Assembly: GCF_009909195.1 (NCBI RefSeq)
Contig: NZ_JAAAMU010000003.1
Coordinates: 519,630-583,629 of the forward strand
From: Paenibacillus sacheonensis
Lineage (GTDB): Bacteria > Bacillota > Bacilli > Paenibacillales > Paenibacillaceae
Direction: 5' to 3'
Length of the DNA: 64,000 nucleotides
The notes under the pieces are model-generated. The model was not told where the DNA came from, searched no databases, and saw only the letters and a program-made list of their open reading frames with translations. Positions 1 to 8,401 of this stretch are shown here, piece after piece; the first letter of the stretch is position 1, and each line of letters begins with the position of its first letter. Both the position numbers and the translations under genes were made by a program.

Positions 1-1
1 T

Positions 2-685
2 CAGGACGCCGCGACGCTGAATAACGTGTCGGACGTCTACAATAAGGGCAACACGGCCGTATGGTTCGATTTTACGGGAAAACCGGGCTCCGAAGCGGAG
101 TTCAAGGCAGGCGACGGCGGCTTCGACGTCGTGCTCGTTCCGCTGGCGAAGCCGTCGTTCACCGGCGCGGCCAGCTCGATGAACGCGATCAGCCGGACAT
201 CGAAGCATCCGGACAAGGCGATGCGGCTGCTCGAGCTGGTGAACACCGATAAGCAGCTGTACAATACGCTCGTCTACGGGATCGAAGGAAAGCACTATAC
301 GCGACTGGACGGCAATTACGTCAGGCTGAATCCGGATGCCGGGTATTTCACGAACACCGATTGGGTATTCGGCAACATCCGCAACGAATATTTGCCGGAG
401 GGCGCGCCCGCGGACAAAATCGAACAGACCGTGCGCATCAACGACGAGGCGGAGGTATCCCCGTACTACGATTTCGTGTTCCGAACGGACGATTTGAAGG
501 CGGAGCTCGCCAACGTGAAAGCGGTGAACGACGAGTATTATGCGGCGCTCGCAACCGGAACGATCGATCCGGCGAAATATTTGCCGATCTACGAAGAGAA
601 GTTGAACAAGGCCGGCAGCGAAAGGATTCGAGCGGAGAAACAGAAGCAGCTGGACGAATGGGTGGAGGCGAAGGGGAAGAAGTGA
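2..685 (+). CDS. ABC transporter sugar-binding lipoprotein, C-terminal part (5' end cut by window)
   Basis: The frame is open from the first bases of the window, so this is the C-terminal 227 residues of a longer protein whose start lies outside; the GTG at 26 is internal. The sequence is collinear with the C-terminal third of the binding protein at 2939-4519, sharing blocks such as YNKGNTAVWFDFTGKPGSE, LVNTDK-LYNTLVYGIEGKHY, DAGYFTNTDW and KYLPIYEEKL. By family this is a CUT1 extracellular solute-binding protein of the DUF3502/LplA type that captures an oligosaccharide outside the membrane. It lies 285 bp ahead of two permease genes and probably belongs to the same transport locus. The family is clear; the ligand is unknown. 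Confidence 0.85.
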   Translation, partial: QDAATLNNVSDVYNKGNTAVWFDFTGKPGSEAEFKAGDGGFDVVLVPLAKPSFTGAASSMNAISRTSKHPDKAMRLLELVNTDKQLYNTLVYGIEGKHYTRLDGNYVRLNPDAGYFTNTDWVFGNIRNEYLPEGAPADKIEQTVRINDEAEVSPYYDFVFRTDDLKAELANVKAVNDEYYAALATGTIDPAKYLPIYEEKLNKAGSERIRAEKQKQLDEWVEAKGKK

Positions 686-720
686 CCCCTTGATCCATAA
701 GCAGGCCAACCAATAAGGCA

Positions 721-755
721 GAGAACGACGGCGCTGACCACGCCGTGCGGTTCTC
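721..755 (+). terminator. Hairpin after the first binding-protein gene
   Basis: GAGAAC and ACGGCG on the left pair with CGCCGT and GTTCTC on the right, leaving a small internal loop. No T tract follows, so it is either a weak terminator or a hairpin that protects the binding-protein mRNA, as is common after binding-protein genes. The rest of the 686-970 gap holds the operator-like site at 869-893 and the ribosome site of the next gene. Confidence 0.45.
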
Positions 756-868
756 GGCCTATTCGGCGTTTCCGTTATCGTTCTCCGCGAACGAGAGCGC
801 TCGCGGCATTCCGCGGCCCGCGCGGACTTCAGTCAGTAAAATGCAGATCGTTTACTCGAAGCGGCGAT

Positions 869-893
869 AAAAGTACAGTTTTTGCACTGTTTT
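869..893 (+). promoter_or_regulatory. Operator-like site 1 (AAGTAC-N7-GCACTG)
   Basis: Imperfect 6-7-6 inverted repeat about 80 bp upstream of the permease start at 971. It aligns without gaps to the better-preserved sites at 8317-8347 and 16995-17019, matching the latter at 19 of 25 positions. Function as a regulator-binding site is inferred from recurrence and position only. Confidence 0.45.
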
Positions 894-970
894 AGAGACG
901 CGGTTTTAGCTATCTTGATCTCAGGCAAGCAGCCCAATCCAATCGTCGCAGGCAAGGAGGAAGACATCTC

Positions 971-1888
971 ATGAAGCGCAAGAAGGCATTCCGGTTTTTC
1001 GGCAGGAACATCGAACTGTTTACGCTCTCGCTCCCCGCAGTGATCTATATCTTTATCATGTCGTACATCCCGATGTTCGGGGTCGTCATCGCGTTTAAGA
1101 ATTATAGATACGACAAGGGAATTCTCGGCAGCGAATGGATCGGCTTCAAAAACTTCGAGTTTCTATTCAAAACGGAAACGGCGCTCCGCATTACCCGCAA
1201 CACCGTGCTGTATAACCTGGGGTACATGGCGCTCACCACGATCGCGGCGCTCACCGTAGCCATTCTCCTCAACGAGATCGCCAAGAAGTGGCTCAAGGTT
1301 TATCAGACCGCGTTGATTCTGCCCTTTTTCCTGTCGTGGGTCGTCATGAGCTACATCACGCTGGCGTTCCTCGACCACGACAACGGCTTCATCAACAGCT
1401 GGCTGGCGTCGGCGGGCATGGAGAAAATCCAGTGGTATTTCGAAGCGAAGTACTGGCCCTACATTCTGAACATCGTGCATTTGTGGAAAGCGATCGGCTT
1501 CTCGGCGATGGTGTACTACGCGGGCATTCTCGGAATCGACGGCGAGCTGTACGAAGCGGCCCGGATAGACGGAGCGAAGCGGATGCAGATGGTGACGAAC
1601 ATTACGATTCCCCAGTTGACGCCGCTGATCATCATTCTGCTTATTCTCAGCATCGGCAACATGTTCCGCGGCGACTTCGGCCTGCATTATTTTATCCCGA
1701 ACAACAACGGAATGACGTTCGCGACGACGGATATTATCGACACGTACATCTATCGGGCGCTCAGCGAGATCGCCGACGTCAGCATGGCTTCCGCCGTAGG
1801 CTTGTACCAATCGTTCGTCGGCTTCGTCCTGGTCGTCGTCGCCAATTTTACCGTAAGACGATTTAACGAGGACAATTCTTTGTTCTAA
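971..1888 (+). CDS. CUT1 sugar ABC transporter permease, LplB/YteP type
   Basis: 305-residue integral membrane protein with about six hydrophobic segments, the first near residues 16-38 (LFTLSLPAVIYIFIMSYIP). The coupling loop has the EAA signature (EAARIDGAKRMQM) about residues 196-208, which docks the ATPase in this family. An AAGGAGG ribosome site precedes the ATG. It forms the membrane pore with the next gene product, 15 bp downstream, and would work with the binding proteins on either side. No ATP-binding subunit is encoded nearby, so a shared MsmX-type ATPase elsewhere is expected. Substrate is probably an oligosaccharide; its identity cannot be read from sequence. Confidence 0.93.
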   Translation: MKRKKAFRFFGRNIELFTLSLPAVIYIFIMSYIPMFGVVIAFKNYRYDKGILGSEWIGFKNFEFLFKTETALRITRNTVLYNLGYMALTTIAALTVAILLNEIAKKWLKVYQTALILPFFLSWVVMSYITLAFLDHDNGFINSWLASAGMEKIQWYFEAKYWPYILNIVHLWKAIGFSAMVYYAGILGIDGELYEAARIDGAKRMQMVTNITIPQLTPLIIILLILSIGNMFRGDFGLHYFIPNNNGMTFATTDIIDTYIYRALSEIADVSMASAVGLYQSFVGFVLVVVANFTVRRFNEDNSLF

Positions 1889-1903
1889 GGAGGGAAACAC
1901 GCC

Positions 1904-2806
1904 GTGCTAGCCAAACCAACCCAAGCGGTCTGGAGTCAGCTGATCATCCATGCCGTTTTCATCCTGATCACGATCGTCATGCTCGTTCCGTTCGCCCTCG
2001 TGATCATCATCTCGTTCTCCGACGAGCAATCGATCCTGCATAACGGCTTTCGGCTCATTCCGGATCAGTTCAGCGCCAAGGCCTATCACTACTTTCTGAA
2101 AACGCCGGACACCATCCTTCGGGCCTACGGCGTGACGATCATCGTCGCCGTCATCGGCACCTGCATCAGTCTGATCCTGACCTCCACGATGGGGTACGTG
2201 CTGTCGAGGAAGGATTACGGGCTGCAGCGGGCGACATCGTTCTACGTATTCTTCACGATGCTGTTCAATGGCGGTCTTGTGCCGTTCTACATTCTGGTGA
2301 CCCAAATCCTGCACTTGAAAAATTCGATATGGGCGCTAATTATCCCGGGATTGCTGAGTCCCTTCTACGTGCTGATCATGAAGGGGTTCATGTCGAAAAT
2401 TCCGACCGAGATCATCGAATCGGCGAAGGTGGAGGGAGCGCGCGAGTGGCGGATCTACATGAAGATGATCCTCCCGCTCTCGAAGCCGGCGCTGGCTACG
2501 CTGGGGCTGTTCATTCTCTTCAATTATTGGAACGAATGGTTCAACGCGCTGCTCTTCATTAATAACGAGCAGCTGGTGCCGCTGCAATTGCTGCTCGTGA
2601 GAACCATGAACACGCTTGATTTCATCACGTCGCGTCCCGAGTTCGCCACCGCCATGGTATCGCTCAACGTGGACATGGGGGATTTTCCGAAGACGTCGGC
2701 TAAATTCGCGGTCGCCGTTCTATCGGCCGGACCGATGCTGCTGGTGTTCCCGTTCTTCCAGCGGTTCTTCGTGAAGGGACTGACGATCGGCGCCATTAAA
2801 GGATAA
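1904..2806 (+). CDS. CUT1 sugar ABC transporter permease, LplC/YtcP type
   Basis: 300-residue permease with a GTG start behind AAGGAGG. Hydrophobic segments begin about residue 10 (LIIHAVFILITIVMLVPFALVIIISF), and the protein ends with the family-typical PFFQRFFVKGLTIGAIKG. The EAA-like loop reads ESAKVEGAREWRIY about residues 178-191. It is the second half of the permease heterodimer with the preceding gene, from which it is separated by 15 bp, so the two are almost certainly cotranscribed. A binding-protein gene follows after 132 bp. Family assignment is strong; ligand is unknown. Confidence 0.93.
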   Translation: MLAKPTQAVWSQLIIHAVFILITIVMLVPFALVIIISFSDEQSILHNGFRLIPDQFSAKAYHYFLKTPDTILRAYGVTIIVAVIGTCISLILTSTMGYVLSRKDYGLQRATSFYVFFTMLFNGGLVPFYILVTQILHLKNSIWALIIPGLLSPFYVLIMKGFMSKIPTEIIESAKVEGAREWRIYMKMILPLSKPALATLGLFILFNYWNEWFNALLFINNEQLVPLQLLLVRTMNTLDFITSRPEFATAMVSLNVDMGDFPKTSAKFAVAVLSAGPMLLVFPFFQRFFVKGLTIGAIKG

Positions 2807-2876
2807 GCAGCCATTCGCGGATGGGCAAAGCCGGGAGGGAGGGGAATCAAGGGAAAGGATTCGGCTTCTTGTATCC

Positions 2877-2895
2877 GCTTTCATATGCTTTCATA
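2877..2895 (+). promoter_or_regulatory. Tandem direct repeat before binding-protein gene
   Basis: GCTTTCATA occurs twice with a 10-bp phase, immediately upstream of the ribosome site of the gene starting at 2939. Closely spaced direct repeats can be AraC-family or other activator sites, but one instance is not proof. Confidence 0.25.
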
Positions 2896-2938
2896 AGTGA
2901 AGGGTCATCTGGATCACCATTTTAAGGGAGGGTTTAAA

Positions 2939-4519
2939 TTGACAACGAACATCAGAAAAAGAACGCCTTTGAAGTTGATGTCGCTGCTCGCGATCAGCTC
3001 CGCCATCGCCATTGCCGTAACCGGCTGCGGCAGCAACAACTCGGGGAACAATGCTTCTTCGTCCAATAATGCGGCCGCGTCCAATAATGCTGCCGCGTCC
3101 GACAATGCGGGTGCATCGGACAACGCGGCCGCGTCCGACGACGCAGCTTCGACCGATAAGGAGCTCAAGCCGGTCGAGCTGACATGGTACTACCCGCAGA
3201 ACAAAGCCAATCCGGATCTGCAGCTGGTGAACGATGCCGTCAACAAGATCACGGAGGAGAAAATCAACGCGAAGATCAAGCTGATGCCGATCGACTTCGG
3301 CACCTACGAGCAGAAGATGAACACGATCGTGGCCGCGAACGAAGAGACGGACATCATCTGGACGTCCAACTGGCTGTTCAAATTCGATCAGAATCAGAAG
3401 AAAGGCGTGTTCCAGCCGCTCGACGATCTGCTGAAGAACGAAGGACAGCAGCTCTACCAGACGATGGAGGAGAAATTCTGGAACGATGCGAAGATGGACG
3501 GCAAGATCTACGCCGTGCCCAACTACCAGATCTCGGCTACGCGGGTAGGACTGGTCGTTCAGAAACGTTTTGCGGATAAGTATAACCTGGACATCAATGC
3601 CATCAAGAAGATGGAAGACATCGAGCCTTTCCTGAAGCAGATCAAGGATAACGAGCCGGGAATCGTTCCGTTCGGCACCACGCGCGGCTTCTACACCGGG
3701 TATCTGTACAACATCGATCCGAAAGGGCCGGTGTACAAGGACGATGCGACCTTCAAGGTGCTTCCGGACGTGACGAACGAAATGAAGGACAACTTCAAGC
3801 TCGTTCACTCCTGGTATACGAAGGGCTACATCAATAAAGATGCCGCTACGCTGAAAAACGCAGCAGATGCGTATAACAAGGGCAACACGGCGGTTTGGTT
3901 CGACTTTACCGGCAAGCCGGGCTCCGAGGTGGAATTCAAAGCGGCGGACGGCGGCAACGACGTCGTGCTCGTTCCGCTGGCGAAGGCGGTCTTCAGCGGC
4001 GCGGCCAGCACGCTGAACGCGATCAGCCGGACTTCCAAGAACCCGGAGCGAGCGATGAAGTTCCTGGAGCTGGTGAACACGGACAAGGAACTGTACAACA
4101 CGCTCGTGTACGGAATCGAAGGCAAGCATTACGCGAAGACGACCGGCAATTTCATCAAGATCAATCAGGATGCCGGCTACTTCACCAACACGGACTGGAT
4201 CTTCGGCAGCATCATTAACGAGTACTTGCCCGAAGGCTCGCCGGCCGACAAGCTGGAGCAGACGGGGAAAGTCAACGCGGAAGGCGAGGTATCCCCGCTC
4301 ACCGGGTTCGTCTTCAATACGGATCCCGTCAAGACGGAAACCGCCAACGTCAAAGCGGTCAACGACGAGTACTATGCCGGTCTCGCGACAGGCACGCTGG
4401 ATCCGGAGAAATACCTGCCCATCTATGAAGAGAAGCTGAAGAAAGCCGGTTCCGATGTCATCGTAGCCGAGCGTCAGAAGCAGCTGGACGAGTGGCTGAA
4501 GGCGAACGGCAAGAAATAG
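2939..4519 (+). CDS. ABC transporter sugar-binding lipoprotein (DUF3502/LplA type)
   Basis: 526-residue lipoprotein. The TTG at 2939 is chosen because AAGGGAGG lies eight bases upstream and the protein then opens with a normal lipoprotein signal (basic RKRTPLK, hydrophobic core, lipobox VTGC at about residues 30-33). A low-complexity Asn/Ala/Ser linker follows, which is usual for surface tethers in this group. Mature domain begins near KELKPVELTWYYPQ, and the C-terminal part matches DUF3502-type binding proteins. It is a close paralogue of the truncated gene at 2-685; the two flank one permease pair. Role: capture of an oligosaccharide at the outer face of the membrane. Confidence 0.92.
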   Translation: MTTNIRKRTPLKLMSLLAISSAIAIAVTGCGSNNSGNNASSSNNAAASNNAAASDNAGASDNAAASDDAASTDKELKPVELTWYYPQNKANPDLQLVNDAVNKITEEKINAKIKLMPIDFGTYEQKMNTIVAANEETDIIWTSNWLFKFDQNQKKGVFQPLDDLLKNEGQQLYQTMEEKFWNDAKMDGKIYAVPNYQISATRVGLVVQKRFADKYNLDINAIKKMEDIEPFLKQIKDNEPGIVPFGTTRGFYTGYLYNIDPKGPVYKDDATFKVLPDVTNEMKDNFKLVHSWYTKGYINKDAATLKNAADAYNKGNTAVWFDFTGKPGSEVEFKAADGGNDVVLVPLAKAVFSGAASTLNAISRTSKNPERAMKFLELVNTDKELYNTLVYGIEGKHYAKTTGNFIKINQDAGYFTNTDWIFGSIINEYLPEGSPADKLEQTGKVNAEGEVSPLTGFVFNTDPVKTETANVKAVNDEYYAGLATGTLDPEKYLPIYEEKLKKAGSDVIVAERQKQLDEWLKANGKK

Positions 4520-4533
4520 GCTTGGCGAACGGA

Positions 4534-4602
4534 CCCATGGAATGCCGGGCTGACTCCCTCCGAACCGACAGGTTAGCGGGAGCGGCCTAGGTTTCCCATG
4601 GG
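4534..4602 (+). other. Long imperfect stem-loop between binding protein and dehydrogenase
   Basis: CCCATGG at 4534 pairs with CCATGGG at 4596. Nested inside are CTCCC/GGGAG and AACC-gaca-GGTT. There is no T tract. It may limit read-through or stabilise the upstream message, which would let the binding protein be made in excess of downstream products. Confidence 0.4.
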
Positions 4603-4667
4603 CATTGTTCGAGGAGGAGATCGCTTCAGTCGATCATGCCGAACAAGAGAATGAGGGAGGACTTCAA

Positions 4668-5654
4668 GTGAAGATTGCCATGCTGCAAGGAAGAGACAAG
4701 TGGAAGCGGGTATTCGGGCCGGAGCATCTGGCGCAGCTGCGCGAGCTTGGCGAGCTGACGCTCAATGAGGAGGACGGCAACCCGTCGGAGGAGCATGCAC
4801 GCGCATTGATCGCCGGTGCGGACGTGGCGATTACCTCATGGGGATGCTGCCCGCTGACCGAGCGGGTGCTGGAGAACGCACCGGATTTGAAGCTCGTCCT
4901 GCATGCGGCGGGAACCGTCAAGCCGATCGTGACGGAGGCGATGTGGCAGCGCGGAATTCGCGTAGCCAACGCCACCGATGCGCTTGGCAGGGGAGTGGCG
5001 GAGACGGCGCTCGGCTTTACCATCGTATCGCTCAAGGACATGTGGCGGCTCAGCGGGGAGACGGCCGCAGGCGGCTGGGGAGACGGCTCGCGCGTGCGCG
5101 AAGTGTTCAATCTCACGGTCGGGGTCGTCGGAGCAGGACGAGCGGGTTCCCACTACATTAAGCTGCTTCGGCAGTTCGACGTCAGGATCGTGCTCTACGA
5201 CCCGTTCGTCGGCGAGGAGCGGGCCCGCGAGATGGGCGCGCAGAAGCTGGAGCTGGAGGAGCTGCTGCGGGAAAGCGACGTCGTCTCCATTCACCTGCCC
5301 TCTCTGCCGGAGACGTATCGGATGTTTAACGCCGAACGGCTGGCGATGATGAAGGACGACTGCGTGTTGATCAATACGGCCCGCGGTTCGGTCATCGACG
5401 AGCAGGCGCTCGTGGCCGAATTGAGCAAGGGAAGGTTATTTGCCTGTCTCGACGTCACCGATCCGGAGCCGCCGCAAGAGGATCATCCGCTGCGGAGGCT
5501 GCCGAACGTGATCCTGACCCCGCATATCGCGGGCGCCGTCAACAATGGCCTGGGCCGCATCGCGAAGTCGGTGGTGAGCGAGCTGCGGGCATATCTCGGC
5601 GGCCGCCCCCTGGGCGGAGAAGTTCGGGAGGAACAGATGCATTTGCTGGCTTAA
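4668..5654 (+). CDS. D-isomer-specific 2-hydroxyacid dehydrogenase
   Basis: 328 residues from the GTG at 4668, chosen because GGGAGG lies seven bases upstream and the chain then begins VKIAMLQGRDKW; an earlier in-frame start would add a non-conserved leader. The Rossmann motif GAGRAG is at residues 155-160 with an acidic residue (LYDP) about 20 residues later. Catalytic residues fit the family: Arg239 in NTARGS, Glu267 in DPEPP and His286 in TPHIAGA. Reaction: NAD(P)H-linked interconversion of a 2-keto acid and a D-2-hydroxy acid, in the cytoplasm. Its place behind a sugar importer suggests use on a sugar-acid intermediate. Exact substrate is not evident. Confidence 0.88.
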   Translation: MKIAMLQGRDKWKRVFGPEHLAQLRELGELTLNEEDGNPSEEHARALIAGADVAITSWGCCPLTERVLENAPDLKLVLHAAGTVKPIVTEAMWQRGIRVANATDALGRGVAETALGFTIVSLKDMWRLSGETAAGGWGDGSRVREVFNLTVGVVGAGRAGSHYIKLLRQFDVRIVLYDPFVGEERAREMGAQKLELEELLRESDVVSIHLPSLPETYRMFNAERLAMMKDDCVLINTARGSVIDEQALVAELSKGRLFACLDVTDPEPPQEDHPLRRLPNVILTPHIAGAVNNGLGRIAKSVVSELRAYLGGRPLGGEVREEQMHLLA

Positions 5655-5763
5655 GGACGACCTTCTGTCGCGGCATCAAGCCTAACGGGACATTTCCTTG
5701 CCGGTTCAATTCGGATCTTCGGCCCGCACGCAAGCTTGAGGCGCAGGTTCCGACGCGCCAGCG

Positions 5764-5791
5764 TACACCCTTCGGTCATCCGGAGGGTGTA
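5764..5791 (+). terminator. 12-bp hairpin in the gap before the AraC gene
   Basis: TACACCCTTCGG and CCGGAGGGTGTA pair with one mismatch around a TCAT loop. It is followed by TAGCCGC rather than T residues. Likely a transcription boundary between the dehydrogenase and the regulator gene, although the missing T tract lowers confidence. Nothing else is seen in 5655-5908. Confidence 0.45.
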
Positions 5792-5908
5792 TAGCCGCAA
5801 AAAGGGAAGTAACCGTTCCATGTTGAAATACGTATAGGCGAGCCGCGCTGCGAGCGGGATGCCGGCGATTCGAACGCTATAGGAAGTCGTGGATGAGGGG
5901 ATGCGCCG

Positions 5909-8260
5909 ATGAACAACTACTTGCGCAAGTATCGGGAACGGAAATACTTCATGCGTATCATACTGTCGATCAACCTGCTTATTATTTCCGTCATGCTGGC
6001 CTCTTTGCTGTCCGCGTTTCTGTATTCGAAGAAGATCAGCTTGGATTCGCAGCAGGAAGCCAACGAGAAGGTCCTGTCCCAGATCAACTACAATATTACA
6101 TACATGAACGAGACCGTGAAAAACTTCGCCATCTCCATGTTCTACGATACCGACATGGCCCATTTGCTATTCAGCGGCGAAGAAGACGCGTTCGAAGATA
6201 CCGACCGCATCAACAAGCTGACCAAGACCATCGCCTATAACTCCTTCATCCACTCCATCGTGTTCTATAACAGCAAGCGAAACCAGTTCTTCTCGAGCGG
6301 CGACGACGCGATCACGAGCTCGACCAGCAACCTGATGAATCGGATCGACGAATTCCTGAGCGGCGGCAGCCGGATCTTCAAAATGCAGTTGATGCCGCTT
6401 CGCTACGTACCCGACCTCAAGCATCCGGAGCGTACGCAGCAGGTATTCTCCCTGTACATGTACGATTCGCTGGATGCCTTTTCGAAGAAAGAGAGCGCGC
6501 TGATCATCAACGTCAAGCCGGAATGGCTGTTCGAGAAGCTCGAGCTCATGAACCGGCAGTCCTCGAACCGATCCAACCGGATATTCGTCCTGGACCAGAA
6601 TAAAGAGGCCTACAGTCCGGACATTCAAGACGATCAAGATCTGGGTGGCCTGAAGGACGAGGTGTATCGGCAGATCGCTGCTTCCCACCGCCAGGTTTCC
6701 CAGTTTACGTATATGGCCGGCGGCGAGAAGCAAATCGTCAACTACATCGTGAACAGCTCCGTCAACTGGGTGGTCGTCGATGTCGAGCCTTATGTGGGCG
6801 TTCTCTCCGCGGTCGATCAGCTGAAGGTCATCTTCGCCACGGTCGCCGCCATCTGTCTCGTGCTCGCCGTCGTGGCCTCCTTGGTCGTCTCGAATCGGCT
6901 GTATTCGCCCATCAACGGGCTGCTCAAGCAGACGAAGCGGCTGCCGGGCGGCGAGCCTGATCGTACGAACGAGCAGGACGAGATCAGCTACATCTCGCAT
7001 ATCTATAACCATCTGATCGAGAAGCTCATGACCGAGCGGACGAAGCACGAGAGCAACGAAGCGATCGTGCGCTCCTATTATCTGCGCAAGCTCGTGACCG
7101 ACAGCGGGGCGTTCACGTCCGAGGAATGGGCCGAGTGCGTGCGGGGCGGATACGTGAACGCCGATCTGGAGAAGGCGAGCATCGTCGGCGTCCTCAAGTT
7201 CGATCGGTACGAAGAGCTGAAGGAGAAAAGGCACGGCGTGGACGTGAATCTTTTGAATTTTGCGGCGTCCAATATCCTCCGGGAATATATATCGGAAGAG
7301 CTGCGCGGGGACGTCGTCGACATTCGCGGCGAGCATCTGGTGCTGTTCTTCGAGGCCGGCGCAGGCCCGGAGGAGAGCTACGCTGCAATCACGAGGCTGT
7401 TGAGGCAGGCGCAGCAAGTCATCGGCGATTACTACCACGTCACCTTCACGGTTGCGCTGAGCGATATCGCGCCCCACTACCGCAAGCTGACGGCCAGCTA
7501 CGAGAAAGCGTTGGATTACTATCTGTACAAAATGAATTTCGGCCTCGGCTCCGTGATTACGCCGGAGATGGTGCAGGGCAATCTCGTCAATGCGGAATCG
7601 CACATCCCGCTTGAGCTCGAGCGGAGATTCGCGGAAGCGATCAAGGCAAGCCATCCGGAGAGCGTCATCCAGGAGCTGGAGCAGCTGCGCCGGCTGATTG
7701 CGGGGATGAGCTCCGACGCCGTCGTGCAATCGGTCATTCAACTCGGCATCCTGATTAAACAGACCGTCCGCGAAATCAACCAGAACAAGCTGTCGCCGCT
7801 GCTCATCGACCTTCGTTCCATCGATCGGCTCGTATTCGAGAAGGAAACGCTGGACGAGATCTTCGCGGAGTTCGGCACCATCCTCGGCGCGATCTTCGAG
7901 GATCAGAAACGCGGGACGGAGACGAAGGATCACTTTATCATCGATACGATCAAAGACGTGATTCAGGCGAATTACGCCAATCCGAATCTGAGCCTGCAGG
8001 AGATCGCCGATATGCTCCGGATGTCCGCCGCTTACGTCGGCCGCATCTTCAAGAAGCAGGAGACCATCTCCGTCTCGGATTACATCAACGAGATTCGGCT
8101 GCTGAAATCCGTCATGCTGCTCGAGAACAATAACCAGCCGGTGAACGAAATCTCCGAGAAAGTCGGGTTCAGCTCGCCGAGCTACTTTTTCAAGCTGTTC
8201 AAGAAGCGTTTCGGCACGACGCCGAAGGATTACCGCATCAAGAAGTCGCTGTCGTTGTAG
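5909..8260 (+). CDS. Membrane-bound AraC-family transcriptional regulator
   Basis: 783 residues. One transmembrane segment is near residues 16-39 and a second near 306-328; between them lies an extracytoplasmic sensor-like region, and a linker of about 340 residues follows. The C-terminal AraC DNA-binding domain (about 675-779) has both helix-turn-helix units (LSLQEIADMLRMSAAYVGRIFKKQ and VNEISEKVGFSSPSYFFKLFKKRFGTTPKDYR). Proteins of this one-piece type sit beside CUT1 importers in Paenibacillus and are thought to sense extracellular or transported glycans and activate neighbouring genes. It is the best local candidate to read the recurring AAGTGC-N7-GCACTT sites, but that is inference. A similar regulator is at 31923-34226. 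Confidence 0.9.
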   Translation: MNNYLRKYRERKYFMRIILSINLLIISVMLASLLSAFLYSKKISLDSQQEANEKVLSQINYNITYMNETVKNFAISMFYDTDMAHLLFSGEEDAFEDTDRINKLTKTIAYNSFIHSIVFYNSKRNQFFSSGDDAITSSTSNLMNRIDEFLSGGSRIFKMQLMPLRYVPDLKHPERTQQVFSLYMYDSLDAFSKKESALIINVKPEWLFEKLELMNRQSSNRSNRIFVLDQNKEAYSPDIQDDQDLGGLKDEVYRQIAASHRQVSQFTYMAGGEKQIVNYIVNSSVNWVVVDVEPYVGVLSAVDQLKVIFATVAAICLVLAVVASLVVSNRLYSPINGLLKQTKRLPGGEPDRTNEQDEISYISHIYNHLIEKLMTERTKHESNEAIVRSYYLRKLVTDSGAFTSEEWAECVRGGYVNADLEKASIVGVLKFDRYEELKEKRHGVDVNLLNFAASNILREYISEELRGDVVDIRGEHLVLFFEAGAGPEESYAAITRLLRQAQQVIGDYYHVTFTVALSDIAPHYRKLTASYEKALDYYLYKMNFGLGSVITPEMVQGNLVNAESHIPLELERRFAEAIKASHPESVIQELEQLRRLIAGMSSDAVVQSVIQLGILIKQTVREINQNKLSPLLIDLRSIDRLVFEKETLDEIFAEFGTILGAIFEDQKRGTETKDHFIIDTIKDVIQANYANPNLSLQEIADMLRMSAAYVGRIFKKQETISVSDYINEIRLLKSVMLLENNNQPVNEISEKVGFSSPSYFFKLFKKRFGTTPKDYRIKKSLSL

Positions 8261-8316
8261 GCAGACCTTTCGAATCGCCATCGTGCACAAAAGTTCAAAT
8301 TGTTCATTAATTCGGT

Positions 8317-8347
8317 GAAAGAAAGTGCGAATCTTGCACTTTCTTTC
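8317..8347 (+). promoter_or_regulatory. Operator-like site 2: perfect 12-bp inverted repeat
   Basis: GAAAGAAAGTGC (8317-8328) and GCACTTTCTTTC (8336-8347) are perfect complements around a 7-base spacer. The AAGTGC-N7-GCACTT core is the same as in site 3 at 16995-17019. It ends 54 bp before the ATG of the DUF4091 gene and begins 57 bp after the AraC gene. It could also fold as a weak terminator of the AraC gene, but the arms are A/T-rich and no T tract follows. Confidence 0.55.
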
Positions 8348-8401
8348 GTTATTTCCGGGGGTTACGCTGGTGCTAAGTCAAGCGAACAAAGGGGATTGCT
8401 T

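Noticed and set aside
8317..8347. Reading site 2 simply as the AraC gene's terminator
   Set aside because: No T tract follows, the arms are A/T-rich, and the same 6-7-6 core recurs before two other genes that have nothing to terminate at that place.
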